Assembly (NCBI RefSeq): GCF_042433915.1 | Contig: NZ_JBHLUN010000001.1 | Span: 186,001 to 250,000 of the forward strand | Reading direction: 5' to 3' | Source: Roseomonas elaeocarpi | GTDB taxonomy: Bacteria; Pseudomonadota; Alphaproteobacteria; Acetobacterales; Acetobacteraceae | Length of the DNA: 64,000 nucleotides | Shown: one piece after another, positions 8,348 to 17,517 of the stretch | Layout of the letters: each line of letters opens with the position of its first letter | Position numbering within the stretch: position 1 is the first letter of the stretch | The notes under the pieces: model-generated | What the model was told of the DNA's origin: nothing | What the model saw: the letters and a program-made list of their open reading frames with translations, nothing else | Database searches by the model: none | Position numbers and translations under genes: made by a program

Positions 8348-9664
8348 ATGATCCTCGTCTTCGACATGACCAACGGCGGCACCGCCCACGTGCCGATCAA
8401 CCGCGGCCTGCTGCAGGCCGTGGCGCTCGCCCTTCCCGGCACCGCTGTGCGGTTCTATGCCGAGGCAGACCACCTGGACGCGCTGCGCGCCGATCCGGCG
8501 ATGCGGCGCCTGCCGAACCTGCGCTTCGCCGCCATCACGCTCTCGCCGCTGCACCGCTGGAAAACGCATATCGTCTCGGCACGCCGCTTCTGGCGGGAGT
8601 TGCGGACGATCCGAACCGCGCTGCGGGCCGCCACGCGCGAGGCGGGCAGCGCGGAGCCGCACCTCATCCTGCTCGCCTCCACCACGCCCACGGCCATCCT
8701 GGCGGCGCTGATCGTGGCGCGCACGGCGCGGCAGTCCATCTCCGTGCAGGTCGGGATGCACGGCAACCTGAACGAGGTGGTCGGCTGGCGATCGCGCCAT
8801 CCGCTGATCCGCCGGCTCGACCTGCACGCCATGCTCGCGCGGCCGGCGCGACGGTTGAGGCTGCTGGTCTTCGAGACCGTGATCCGCGAAGCGCTGGAAT
8901 CCATCATTCCCGGCAGCCTGCGTCGCACCGACGTGCTGCCGCATCCCGTGGACACGCGAGAAGCGGCGGGTCACCCACCGCCGCTGCTGGACGGGCCGCT
9001 GCGCATCGGCATCGTGGGCATGGCCACGGGCTCCAAGGGGATCGACGCCTTCCTGCGCACCGCGCGGCTGTTCCGCGCCCGCCACGGCGACCGGATCGAG
9101 TTCCACATCGTCGGCGGTCGCCCGCACACCATTCCGGCCGAGTGCTTCGCCGACATCGCGCATCCCGTGGAGATCGGGCACATCCCCCGCGATACCTTCG
9201 TGGCGCGGCTGGCGCAGCTGCACTACGTGTTCCTGCCGCTGCAGCCCGGCTACTACAGCCTTTCGCCCAGCGGCGGGCTGATGGATGCCGTGGCCTGGTG
9301 CAAGCCGGTGATCGCCGCCCGGGTTCCCATCACCGAGGCGCTGTTCGACGAGGGCGGCGACATCGGCCATCTCTGCGACGATCTCGCGGGCATGCAGGCG
9401 GTGCTGGAGGATGTGCTGGCCAGGGGCCCCGACCGTGCCCGTTACGAGGCCCAGGTGGCGGCGCTGCGCCGGCTGCGCGAGGGCCGCGGGCCGGAAGCGC
9501 AGGCGGTGGCGTACCGGACCATCCTGCGTCGTGGCTTTCCGGAACTGTTCCGCCCCGCCGGCGGGCCAGTCCCGTCACCCGCCCGGCAGCACGCCTCAGC
9601 CCCGGCCGCCACCCGCGCGCCAGGACCCGAGGGCGAGGAGCGTGCCGCCGAGGAAGCGCGGTAG
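8348..9664 (+). CDS. Glycosyltransferase, GT-B/GT4-like
   Basis: 438 residues. MILVFDMTNGGTAHVPINRG opens an N-terminal Rossmann domain; the second domain has LRIGIVGMATGSKGIDAFLR, IEFHIVGGRP and a donor-site stretch with FLPLQPGYYSLSPSGGLMDA followed by WCKPVIA. Glutamates at the usual EX7E position are replaced by this Ser/Gly-rich segment, so it is a divergent GT4-like enzyme. A GAAGGG ribosome site precedes the ATG by seven bases. The gene is last in the first + strand block and its end overlaps the convergent glycosyltransferase by 69 bases. Sugar specificity cannot be told. Confidence 0.8.
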   Translation: MILVFDMTNGGTAHVPINRGLLQAVALALPGTAVRFYAEADHLDALRADPAMRRLPNLRFAAITLSPLHRWKTHIVSARRFWRELRTIRTALRAATREAGSAEPHLILLASTTPTAILAALIVARTARQSISVQVGMHGNLNEVVGWRSRHPLIRRLDLHAMLARPARRLRLLVFETVIREALESIIPGSLRRTDVLPHPVDTREAAGHPPPLLDGPLRIGIVGMATGSKGIDAFLRTARLFRARHGDRIEFHIVGGRPHTIPAECFADIAHPVEIGHIPRDTFVARLAQLHYVFLPLQPGYYSLSPSGGLMDAVAWCKPVIAARVPITEALFDEGGDIGHLCDDLAGMQAVLEDVLARGPDRARYEAQVAALRRLREGRGPEAQAVAYRTILRRGFPELFRPAGGPVPSPARQHASAPAATRAPGPEGEERAAEEAR

Positions 9665-10630
9665 CGGCGGCGGCAGGGTGGAAACCCCCAGCTTGAGCCT
9701 GGTTCTCCACCCCCGGTGCCCGCCGGGCAGCTGCGCGTAGATCTGCCGCACCGCCGCGTGGTCGTGGCGCCCGAAAGCGATGTCGAGCGCGTCGGCGCGC
9801 CGGCGCGCGGCGCTGTCCCGGATGGCGGCGGCGTGCTGCACCAGGGAAGGGCGCCGCCGGAGCACGTGCTCCAGGATCGCCGCGTCGCCGAGATTCATCG
9901 CCTGCACGTCGGCGGAATAGTTGCCGGCGTGCTTGCGGATCTCGACCAGCGGCCGCGACACCACGCCGAAGGGCGCATGCTCCGCCAGCAAGAGGGCGGT
10001 CGCGAAATCCGTGCCGACCACGCGCCCCACCGACGCGTCCCAGCCGCCGATACCCAGCAGGAAGCGCCGGTCCGCCACCATGCAGGACGGAAAGAAAGGC
10101 TGGAAGTGGATCAGCCGGTCCACGATCGGCGCGTCGAACACCGCGCCGCCGTCCGGTGTCACGGGGCGGAGGCCGCCCCAGTAGCCGGGCGGCGCCGCAT
10201 CGAACTTCCGTGCCGTGCCGTGCTGTCCGTCCTGGAGGATGGTGAAGTTGGCGAAGGCGACGCGCGTGCGGGGTTCGGCCGCCCAGAGCGCCGCCATGGC
10301 ACCGAGGAAATCCGGATGCCAGAGATCGTCGCTGTCGCAGAAGGCCACCAGATCGCCACTCGCGGAAGCAAGCCCGAAGTTGCGCGCCGCGAGATCGCCG
10401 GAGTTCGGGATGCGGCAGGCCGTGACGAGGCCCCCGTAGCGCGCGGCCAGCATGGCGGCCGTGCCGTCCGTGGAACCGTCATCCACCACGATGATCTCGT
10501 GCGGCCGCAGGCTCTGGTTGAGGATGGCGTCGAGCGTCTCGCCCAGCAGCGCCGCGCGGTTGTAGGTCGGGACGACGACGCTGATGCACGGATGCTCCGG
10601 CGAAGGCATGCCTTCCGCCGGTCCGGTCAT
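9596..10630 (-). CDS. Glycosyltransferase family 2 (GT-A fold)
   Basis: About 344 residues. The GT-A hallmarks are plain: ISVVVPTYNRAALLGETLDA, IIVVDDGSTDGT, and the metal-binding DSDD in VAFCDSDDLWHPDF. The remainder matches the acceptor half of small GT2 enzymes, with RVVGTDFATALLLAEHAPFG in place of the usual ED motif. ATG at 10630 was chosen; an upstream GTG at 10654 lies only four bases from the FkbM stop and is a possible coupled start. It is last in a three-gene - strand operon (GT2, FkbM, GT2) and overlaps the convergent glycosyltransferase end to end. Confidence 0.88.
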   Translation of the reverse strand: MTGPAEGMPSPEHPCISVVVPTYNRAALLGETLDAILNQSLRPHEIIVVDDGSTDGTAAMLAARYGGLVTACRIPNSGDLAARNFGLASASGDLVAFCDSDDLWHPDFLGAMAALWAAEPRTRVAFANFTILQDGQHGTARKFDAAPPGYWGGLRPVTPDGGAVFDAPIVDRLIHFQPFFPSCMVADRRFLLGIGGWDASVGRVVGTDFATALLLAEHAPFGVVSRPLVEIRKHAGNYSADVQAMNLGDAAILEHVLRRRPSLVQHAAAIRDSAARRRADALDIAFGRHDHAAVRQIYAQLPGGHRGWRTRLKLGVSTLPPPLPRFLGGTLLALGSWRAGGGRG

Positions 10631-10658
10631 GGCCGCTGCTGCCCGTGGCGGCACGGCG

Positions 10659-11591
10659 TCACCCGACCCGCCGGAAGATGAGGTCGGCCATGTCGAAGGA
10701 AGTGCGGGTGAAGGGGATCAGAGTGGTGGACACGGGACGGATGTAGAAGCCAGGACGATAGTCGTTCGCGACCTCGAAGGGATGGAAGCCGGCCTCCCGG
10801 AACAGGCTGAGCAGCGCTTCCAGCGATCCGCCCGTTTCTTCCAGCGCCGCCGGCTTCACCTCGACGAGCACCTCGGCATCCGCGCGTAGTCGCGGCAGGA
10901 CGTCCTTCATGCCCTGCAGCACCATCCACTCCGCACCCTCGACGTCGATCTTGATCAGCCGTGCCGCAGCGATCTCCTCATCCGGCACGATCTGCGCGAG
11001 GGGCCGCCCTTCCACCGTCGCCTCCCGCCGGGCGCCGTTGCGGGCCGCTTCCTCGGCGACGATGGTGGTGCCGCCCAGATTCGTGTCATCGTGCAGGAAG
11101 ACGGTTACCGGACCCGCTTCCGCCGTGGCCGCCATGTTGTAGGCGTGCACGTTGGAGGCGCCGTTCGCTCGCAGGTTCCGCTCCAGACGGCGGAAGATCC
11201 CGGGCGAGGCTTCCACCGCGTGCACGCGCCCGCGCGGCCCGACGAGGCTGGCGGCGAGCAGCGTGTGCAGACCGACATTGGCGCCGATGTCGATCACCAC
11301 GTCGCCCGGCTTCAGCGCGGCGCGGAGAAGCGCCGTGACCGAAGGCTCCCAAACCCCGAAGAAGTAGACGTAGCTGTGCACCACGTCCGGGAAGGCACCC
11401 TCCAGCCTTGCCCCGAAGCGCGTCCGCGCCTCGATGCGAAAGGAGCGCCAAAGGATGTGGCGGTGAACGATGCGTCGCCAGAGCCATTCCTTGCCGGAGC
11501 GCAGCGGAACGTGCCGGAAGTAGAGCCGCAGCCCGCTGCAGGCAGCGCGCAGCACCATGGGCAAGCCTTGCGAAAGCACGGTCGCGTTCAT
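10659..11591 (-). CDS. FkbM family methyltransferase
   Basis: 310 residues. The SAM-binding motif VVIDIGANVGLHTLLAA and the family motif LIKIDVEGAEWMVLQGM are both present, spaced as in FkbM methyltransferases, which O-methylate sugars or other hydroxyls. In this locus it probably methylates a sugar of the exopolysaccharide. ATG at 11591 was chosen because it overlaps the upstream GT2 stop by four bases; more upstream in-frame codons have no ribosome site. Family call is firm, substrate is inferred from context. Confidence 0.9.
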   Translation of the reverse strand: MNATVLSQGLPMVLRAACSGLRLYFRHVPLRSGKEWLWRRIVHRHILWRSFRIEARTRFGARLEGAFPDVVHSYVYFFGVWEPSVTALLRAALKPGDVVIDIGANVGLHTLLAASLVGPRGRVHAVEASPGIFRRLERNLRANGASNVHAYNMAATAEAGPVTVFLHDDTNLGGTTIVAEEAARNGARREATVEGRPLAQIVPDEEIAAARLIKIDVEGAEWMVLQGMKDVLPRLRADAEVLVEVKPAALEETGGSLEALLSLFREAGFHPFEVANDYRPGFYIRPVSTTLIPFTRTSFDMADLIFRRVG

Positions 11592-12565
11592 CGGATGTCC
11601 TGAAGGGGAAAGATCTCGGTGCGGGCGTAGCGGAGTCGCTGGGCCGGTCCGGTGCCGCCGCCGAGCCACATCCGCAGGAAGACGGCGAGATCACCGATCT
11701 CGCGCGGGTCCATGCCGTAGGTTTGGAGGGCCAAGCGCAGCGCGCGGAAGCGGTGCCCCGCAAGAAGGTTGTTGAGTGCCAGCCCCTTGCTCGCGCTGTA
11801 GCGCGCCCAGCGCAGCTCCCGCCGGACGTCACGCAGCAACGGATCCGCGGCCGCCAGGCGGTGCATCCGCAGGGAGGAGGGCAGGAGACGGGCTGACGAG
11901 GCGGTCAGGCCCGCGCCGGTGCGCCGCCACGCATAAACATCGGCGTTGAGCAGGTGCAGTGGCGCCAGAACCGAGAGCTTGGCGAGAAACAGGAAGTCCT
12001 CGTAGTAGCGAAGACCATCCGCGAAACCGCCTATGCGCGAAGCGAGATCGCGTTTCACCATGACTGCGCCGAGATGCATCCAGAAATTTGCGATCAGCTG
12101 ACGCGTGAGGGCGGGGCCGCGATGCACGGCACCTTCCACGCTGCCCATTGCTTCAGCGATGCCCGGTTCACTGCAGAAACGGCCGTCGCGATGCAGCGTG
12201 ACGTGCCGGCCGCCGATCCATTCCGGGCTTTGCCGCGTGACAAGCGCCCGGGCTGCTTCCATCCGCCCCGGCAACCAGAGGTCGTCCGCGTCCAGGAAGC
12301 CGATCCATTCCGTCCGTGCCTCGCCGATGCCGCGGTTACGCGCCGAGGCCGGGCCACCGTTGCTGTCTTGCCGGACGAGGCGCACGCGCGGCTCGGCGTG
12401 CAGGCATCGCAGTGCTTCCAGCGTGGCGGGCTTCGACGACGCATCATCGACGAGGATGAGCTCCGCGACGCCGCTCTTCTCGCCTTCCGATAGCACCGAC
12501 CGTGCCGCGGCGCGCAGCAACGCCGGATCGCTGTTGAAGACGGGACAGATGACGCTGAGTTCCAA
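11588..12565 (-). CDS. Glycosyltransferase family 2 (GT-A fold)
   Basis: About 325 residues. ELSVICPVFNSDPALLRAA, LILVDDASSKP, GGPASARNRGIGEA and the metal-binding region WIGFLDADDLWLPGRM define a GT2 enzyme; LRYYEDFLFLAKLS is the later acid motif. No ATG or GTG is available in the N-terminal part. The best start is a TTG at 12565, giving MELSVICPVFN with AGGA seven bases upstream; another TTG lies at 12646 just after an in-frame stop. First gene of a three-gene - strand operon reading away from an AT-rich divergent promoter region. Confidence 0.87.
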   Translation of the reverse strand: MELSVICPVFNSDPALLRAAARSVLSEGEKSGVAELILVDDASSKPATLEALRCLHAEPRVRLVRQDSNGGPASARNRGIGEARTEWIGFLDADDLWLPGRMEAARALVTRQSPEWIGGRHVTLHRDGRFCSEPGIAEAMGSVEGAVHRGPALTRQLIANFWMHLGAVMVKRDLASRIGGFADGLRYYEDFLFLAKLSVLAPLHLLNADVYAWRRTGAGLTASSARLLPSSLRMHRLAAADPLLRDVRRELRWARYSASKGLALNNLLAGHRFRALRLALQTYGMDPREIGDLAVFLRMWLGGGTGPAQRLRYARTEIFPLQDIR

Positions 12566-12797
12566 GGGCCGGTCCTGACCGCCAAAAGGAGGAGCCTTGG
12601 AAACAATCTCTGACAACCTGGGAAATTCATCAATGAAAACGGGCAAAAACTAAGTGTATCAGCGTCAATTTTAAAGAAAATTAGCCCTACTAAGCGAATG
12701 TAAAATGTAAATAATGTAAATATCACAATAATACTTATGCTGGCGCCGCTGTCAGGTTATTTTCCGCTTTGTGGTCTTGTCGAAGGGAGTCACAGCG
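12566..12797. promoter_or_regulatory. AT-rich divergent intergenic region inside the exopolysaccharide locus
   Basis: Between a - strand glycosyltransferase operon and the + strand epimerase. About 12,640-12,760 is markedly AT-rich (for example aaatgtaaataatgtaaat) in a chromosome near 70 percent G+C. It must contain promoters for both directions. Candidate -10-like TATCAC and TAATAC sequences occur, but no pair of hexamers could be fixed with confidence, and no sigma-54 -24/-12 element was recognised. Confidence 0.55.
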
Positions 12798-13784
12798 ATG
12801 GCGACGTTCCTCGTGACCGGTGGCTGCGGGTTCATCGGTTCCCACCTTTGCGCCGCGCTTCGTGCCAATGGGCATGGAGTGCGGGTACTAGATGATCTTT
12901 CCAGCGGTTCGGAAGCCAATCTCGTGCCCGGCAGCACGTTTCTGCTCGGCGATGTTTGCCAACCCATGGCGCTGCGCGAGGCCCTGGACGGCGTCGACGG
13001 CTGCTATCACCTCGCGGCCATCGCCTCCGTGCAGCGTGGCGAGCGGGAATGGCTGGTGACCCATCGCACCAACCTGTCCGCGACGGTGGCGCTGTTCGAG
13101 GCGGCGCGTGGCCGCGGCATTCCCGTGGTCTACGCTTCCTCCGCCGCCGTTTACGGCAGCACCGGTGCCCTGCCCCTGCACGAGGATTCAGTTGTCCGTC
13201 CGCTGTCGGCCTACGGCGCCGACAAGCTGGGCTGCGAGCAGCACGCGCGCGTGGCGGGCCACGTCCACGGCATCCCCACCGTGGGCTTACGCTTCTTCAA
13301 CGTCTTCGGTCCGCGGCAGGACCCGACCTCGCCTTACTCGGGCGTGATCTCCATCTTCTGCGACCGCCTTCTGCGGACGCAGGCGCTGAACATCTTCGGG
13401 GACGGCCAGCAGACCCGCGACTTCATCTTCGTCGAGGACGTCGTGCGTGCCCTGCTCGCGGCGATGGCGCGTGCGGACACCACGGCGCCCGTCTTCAACA
13501 TCTGTACCGGGCAAGGCACCTCGGTCCTGCAGCTGGCCGCCCTGGTGGCGGATCTTTGCGGCGTAAAAGCCGAGATCATCCACCAGCCCGCGCGGGCTGG
13601 AGAGGTGCGGCACTCGATCGGTTCACCCCTTCGCGCGCGGGAATATCTCGGCCTGGGCTCCACCGTGGCGATCCGCGACGGGCTGGAAGCGACCCTGGCC
13701 TGGATGCGGGAAGGACGGCCAGGGCTGGCACCATCGGCTCACTCCGGCCTCAGCGCCAGAGCGCCCATACGGCAAGGCCGATGA
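12798..13784 (+). CDS. NAD-dependent epimerase/dehydratase (UDP-sugar 4-epimerase type, extended SDR)
   Basis: 328 residues. The Rossmann motif TGGCGFIGSH is at residues 7-16, SSAAVYG near 114-120 and the catalytic YxxxK at Tyr139/Lys143, all as in extended SDR UDP-hexose 4-epimerases. FFNVFGPRQDPTSPYSGVIS is the substrate-binding stretch. It probably makes a UDP-galactose- or UDP-galacturonate-type donor for the surrounding glycosyltransferases. The ATG at 12798 is preceded by GAAGGGAG; an earlier in-frame start at 12771 would add nine unlikely residues. Its 3' end overlaps a convergent small gene by 35 bases. Confidence 0.9.
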   Translation: MATFLVTGGCGFIGSHLCAALRANGHGVRVLDDLSSGSEANLVPGSTFLLGDVCQPMALREALDGVDGCYHLAAIASVQRGEREWLVTHRTNLSATVALFEAARGRGIPVVYASSAAVYGSTGALPLHEDSVVRPLSAYGADKLGCEQHARVAGHVHGIPTVGLRFFNVFGPRQDPTSPYSGVISIFCDRLLRTQALNIFGDGQQTRDFIFVEDVVRALLAAMARADTTAPVFNICTGQGTSVLQLAALVADLCGVKAEIIHQPARAGEVRHSIGSPLRAREYLGLGSTVAIRDGLEATLAWMREGRPGLAPSAHSGLSARAPIRQGR

Positions 13785-13932
13785 GCCCCCACCCGAGCAG
13801 CGAGAGCGCCGCGATCAGCAGCGAGGCCGCAGGCCAGGACATCCGCCGCGGGCTGGTCGTGTCAGCCGGCTCCGCACCATTGGTGCCCCGGTCGGGAGCG
13901 GTCCGCCCGGGGTCGGTGCGGCCAGGTTTCAT
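13750..13932 (-). CDS. Small single-helix membrane protein, unknown function
   Basis: 60 residues: a charged Pro/Arg-rich N-terminus, then one hydrophobic helix (ASLLIAALSLLGWGLIGLAV) and a tail of WALWR. The ATG at 13932 has a very good ribosome site (AGGAGA, seven bases upstream on the - strand), which is the main reason to call it. It is convergent with the epimerase and divergent from the amidotransferase. No family recognised. Confidence 0.6.
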   Translation of the reverse strand: MKPGRTDPGRTAPDRGTNGAEPADTTSPRRMSWPAASLLIAALSLLGWGLIGLAVWALWR

Positions 13933-14055
13933 ACGATGTCTCCTGCGGCGCGAGCGAGCCGTGATGCGCGGCGGCCCTCCTCCGTGGCCGTCCTGGACAG
14001 GCTGTCCATAGCACGGACGAAGGTCGTCAGCGGTTGCAAAGGGGATCTGCTCAGC

Positions 14056-15972
14056 ATGTGTGGTGTGGTCGGCATCTTCCAACCATCCTTCGCAACGCCG
14101 GACCTCGCATTGGTCCGTCGCATGGCGGAGGCCGTTCGGCATCGCGGCCCGGACGGCGACGGCTTCCACGCTGAACCCGGCCTCGCGCTCGGCCACCGGC
14201 GCCTGGCGATCGTGGATCTGGCCGGCGGCGCGCAACCGATGGCGACGCCCGACGGTGCGCTGGTGATCTCCTTCAACGGCGAGATCTACAACCACGCCGC
14301 GCTGCGCCGTGAGCTGGAGGCGCTGGGACATCGCTTCGCCACCCGCTCCGACACGGAGGCGATCCTGCATGGCTGGCGGCAATGGGGCGCGGGCTGTCTC
14401 GACCGCCTGAACGGAATGTTCGCCTTCGCGCTGTGGGATCGCGACGGCGGACAGCTTTTCCTCGCGCGTGACCGGCTGGGCGAAAAGCCGATGCACTACG
14501 CCGCCCTGCCGGATGGCAGCATCGCCTTCGCCTCCGAGATTGCCGGGCTGCTGGCGCTGCCGTCACTCCCGCGCCGCCTGGACCCGGCCGCGATCGATGA
14601 TTTCCTGGCACTCGGCTACGTGCCGGACCCGCACACGATCCATGCCGCGATCCGGCGCCTGCCGGCCGGCTACTTCCTCCGGCTGAGCAGGGGCGAAACG
14701 CGGTTGCCGCCGCTGCGGCGCTACTGGCAACCGCCTCGCGGTGTCGTCGCGCCCGGCGGCGCACCGGCGGAAGAACTGGCGGCGCGGCTCGAGGAGGCCG
14801 TGCGGCTGCGGCTGATGTCGGACGTGCCGCTGGGCTGCTTCCTGTCGGGCGGCCTGGATTCCAGCGCCGTCGCGGCCGCCTCGGCGCGCGCGGGGCAGCC
14901 GCTGGACAGCTTCACCATCGGCTTCGAGGGCGCGGAGGACGAGCGGCCCGCCGCCGCGTCGCTGGCCGAACTGCTCGGTGGCACGCACCGCGCCCAGGCC
15001 GCCGCAAGTGACCCACTGGAAGACGCCCGCGCGCAGGCTGCCCTGTTCGGCGAACCCTTCGGTGACACCTCCTCCGTGCCAACCCTCGCGGTGTGCCGGC
15101 TGGCGCGCGGCCACGTCACCGTGGCCCTGTCGGGCGATGGCGGGGACGAGGTCTTCGCGGGATACCGCCGCTACCGCTGGCACCAGCTGGCCGAGGCGGT
15201 TCGGCGCCACATCCCCGCGCGGATCCGCCGCCCGCTGATCGGTTCGCTCGCCCGCGCCTATCCCAAGCTGGACCGGGCACCGCGCTGGCTGCGCGCCAAG
15301 CACACGCTGACGGAGATCAGCCTCGACAGCGCGCTCGGCTACTACAACACCGTCTGCCGCATCGCGCAGGAACGGCGGCGCGCCCTGCTTTCCCCAGCGA
15401 TGCGGAGCGCGGTGGAAGGGCACGACCCCGCGGCGCGTTTCGGCGCGCTGATGGAGGAATGCGACCCGGACGAGCCGCTGCTCCAGGCCCAGTACGCCGA
15501 CCTGCACACCTACCTGCCCGGCGACATCCTGACCAAGGTGGACCGCACCAGCATGGCCGTGTCGCTGGAGGTGCGGCCGCCGCTGCTCGACCACACGCTG
15601 GTGGAATGGGGCCTCGCCCTGCCGGCCGCGCTGAAGCTGCGCGGCGGCACCGGCAAGCGCGTGCTGCGGGACGCGGTGCACGGCCTGCTGCCCGACGAGG
15701 TGCCGGCGCGGCGCAAGCAGGGCTTCGCCGCGCCGATGGGCAAGGCGCTGCGCGCCCGGATGCCGCAGCTGCGCGCGCGGCTGCTCGGCCCGGCCATGCT
15801 CGACAGCGGTCTGTTCGACGGCGCGGCGCTGGCGCGCCTGATCGCGCAGCACGCCGATGGCCGCTTCGACCACGCACAGGTGCTCTGGCAACTGCTGGTG
15901 CTCGAGGGCTTTCTCGCGGGTGCCGCGGCGGAGGAGCGCGCCGTGCCCGACGCTGCGGCGCTGGCGTGGTGA
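14056..15972 (+). CDS. asnB: Asparagine synthase-type amidotransferase (exosortase-locus type)
   Basis: 638 residues. Starts MCGVVGIF, giving the N-terminal nucleophile Cys2 of class II glutamine amidotransferases after Met removal; VRHRGPDGDG, LGHRRLAIVDL and ISFNGEIYNHA follow. The C-terminal synthetase domain has the PP-loop SGGLDSSAVAAAS and SGDGGDEVFAGYRRYRW. It uses glutamine and ATP to amidate a carboxylate. In exosortase-A loci such a protein (amidotransferase 1 type) presumably amidates a uronic acid or other acid of the polymer, rather than making free asparagine; this is inference from location. The stop overlaps the GTG start of the flippase. Confidence 0.88.
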   Translation: MCGVVGIFQPSFATPDLALVRRMAEAVRHRGPDGDGFHAEPGLALGHRRLAIVDLAGGAQPMATPDGALVISFNGEIYNHAALRRELEALGHRFATRSDTEAILHGWRQWGAGCLDRLNGMFAFALWDRDGGQLFLARDRLGEKPMHYAALPDGSIAFASEIAGLLALPSLPRRLDPAAIDDFLALGYVPDPHTIHAAIRRLPAGYFLRLSRGETRLPPLRRYWQPPRGVVAPGGAPAEELAARLEEAVRLRLMSDVPLGCFLSGGLDSSAVAAASARAGQPLDSFTIGFEGAEDERPAAASLAELLGGTHRAQAAASDPLEDARAQAALFGEPFGDTSSVPTLAVCRLARGHVTVALSGDGGDEVFAGYRRYRWHQLAEAVRRHIPARIRRPLIGSLARAYPKLDRAPRWLRAKHTLTEISLDSALGYYNTVCRIAQERRRALLSPAMRSAVEGHDPAARFGALMEECDPDEPLLQAQYADLHTYLPGDILTKVDRTSMAVSLEVRPPLLDHTLVEWGLALPAALKLRGGTGKRVLRDAVHGLLPDEVPARRKQGFAAPMGKALRARMPQLRARLLGPAMLDSGLFDGAALARLIAQHADGRFDHAQVLWQLLVLEGFLAGAAAEERAVPDAAALAW

Positions 15973-17516
15973 AGGGCACGGTGCCGCCGTCGCGTGACGG
16001 CATCCTCGCGGCCACGGCGCGCGGCGCGGGCTGGGTGATGGCGTGGCGCATGATGACGCGGCTGCTGGGGCTGCTGAGCACGCTGATCCTCGTGCGCCTG
16101 CTGCCGCCCGGCGAGTTCGGGCTCGTCGCCCTGGCCACGGCCTTCGCCCTGGCACTGGACGTCTGCGTTTCGATCGGGGTGGAGGACCAGATCGTGCGCT
16201 CGCACGATCCGCGGCCGGAGCTCTACGACACCGCCTTTACGCTGAACGTCCTGCGCTGCCTGCTGCTCGCGGTCCTGATCGCGGTGGCGGCCGTGCCGGC
16301 TGCCGGCTTCTTCGGGGACGCGCGGCTGGCGCCCATCCTGTTCGCCCTCGCGGCCTCGGCAGCCGCGACGGGGCTGACCAATGTCGGCATCGCGGATTTC
16401 CGCCGGCACCTGAGCTTCGAGAAGGAATTCCACCTCCAGTTCCTGCCGCGCGTGGTGGGCATCGTGGTGACGGTGGCGGGCGCCTGGCTGCTGGGCAGCC
16501 ACTGGGCGCTGGTGCTGGGCATCCTCGTCAACCGCCTCGGCCTGGTGGTGGCGAGCCACTGGCTGCACCCCTACCGGCCGCGCCTGTCGCTGACGGCCTG
16601 GCGGGAACTCGCGGGCGTTTCGGTCTGGAGCTGGGCGAACAGCCTCGCGACCGTGGTGCGCGACCGGGCGGACAGCTTCGTGATCGGCCGCGTGCTCAGC
16701 CCGGCGCGGCTGGGCGTCTACGCCGTGGGGGCGGAGGTCGCGGTGCTGCCGACCACCGAGATGGTCGACCCGATCTGCCGCGCCTGCATGCCCGGCTTCG
16801 CCGCCGCCCTGCGCCACGGCGATCCGGTGATGCTGGAAAACGCCTACCTGCGCATCGTCGCCCTGACGGCCTTGCTGACTATCCCCGCGGGCTTCGGCAT
16901 CTCGCTCGTGGCGGGGCCGGTGGTGGCGCTGGCCTTCGGGCCGGCCTGGGTGGAGGCGGTGCCGGTGGTCCGGATCCTCGGCGTCGCCTGCACGCTGACG
17001 CTGTTCGGCGGCGTCAGCGCGGCGATGCTGAACGCGCGAGTTGCCCTGCGGACCCTGCTCGGCGTCACCGTGACGGCGGCCACCGTGCGCGTGGTCCTGC
17101 TGGTGCTGCTGACGCGGCCCTACGGCCTCACCGGTGCCGGCCTGGCAGTGGGCCTCGCGGTCATGGCGGAGCACCTCCTCCTCGTGGGCCTGGCCCTGCG
17201 CGCCCTCCGGATGCCGCTCGGGCGCTTCCTGGCGCAGCTGCGGCGGCCCGTGATCGCGACGGCGGTTATGGCCGCCGTGCTCTGGTGGACCGGGCTGGGC
17301 TGGGCGCCTGCCCCGGACACGGCGGCCGCGGCGGCACCGCTGCTCCTCGCCGGCGTCGCGCTCGGCGCCGCGGTCTTCGTCGCCGTGCTTGCCCTGTGCT
17401 GGCTCGCCATGGGGCGGCCGGTGGGCGCGGAAGCGGACATGACGGCGCTGATCCGCCGCATCGCCGGGCGTTTCCCGCGCCTGCGCGGGCGTGCCTCGCT
17501 GGCGCGGGAAAGCTGA
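15969..17516 (+). CDS. Polysaccharide flippase (Wzx/Polysacc_synt family)
   Basis: 515 residues with about 12-14 hydrophobic segments. The N-terminus (GAGWVMAWRMMTRLLGLLST, then LPPGEFGLVALA) is typical of lipopolysaccharide/exopolysaccharide flippases of the MOP superfamily, which move lipid-linked oligosaccharides across the inner membrane. ADSFVIGRVLSPARLGVYA in the middle and a Gly-rich TM hairpin near residues 380-400 also fit. GTG at 15969 overlaps the amidotransferase stop (GTGA). With the O-glycosylation ligase upstream it would form a Wzx/Wzy-type assembly route. Confidence 0.88.
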   Translation: MKGTVPPSRDGILAATARGAGWVMAWRMMTRLLGLLSTLILVRLLPPGEFGLVALATAFALALDVCVSIGVEDQIVRSHDPRPELYDTAFTLNVLRCLLLAVLIAVAAVPAAGFFGDARLAPILFALAASAAATGLTNVGIADFRRHLSFEKEFHLQFLPRVVGIVVTVAGAWLLGSHWALVLGILVNRLGLVVASHWLHPYRPRLSLTAWRELAGVSVWSWANSLATVVRDRADSFVIGRVLSPARLGVYAVGAEVAVLPTTEMVDPICRACMPGFAAALRHGDPVMLENAYLRIVALTALLTIPAGFGISLVAGPVVALAFGPAWVEAVPVVRILGVACTLTLFGGVSAAMLNARVALRTLLGVTVTAATVRVVLLVLLTRPYGLTGAGLAVGLAVMAEHLLLVGLALRALRMPLGRFLAQLRRPVIATAVMAAVLWWTGLGWAPAPDTAAAAAPLLLAGVALGAAVFVAVLALCWLAMGRPVGAEADMTALIRRIAGRFPRLRGRASLARES

Positions 17517-17517
17517 C

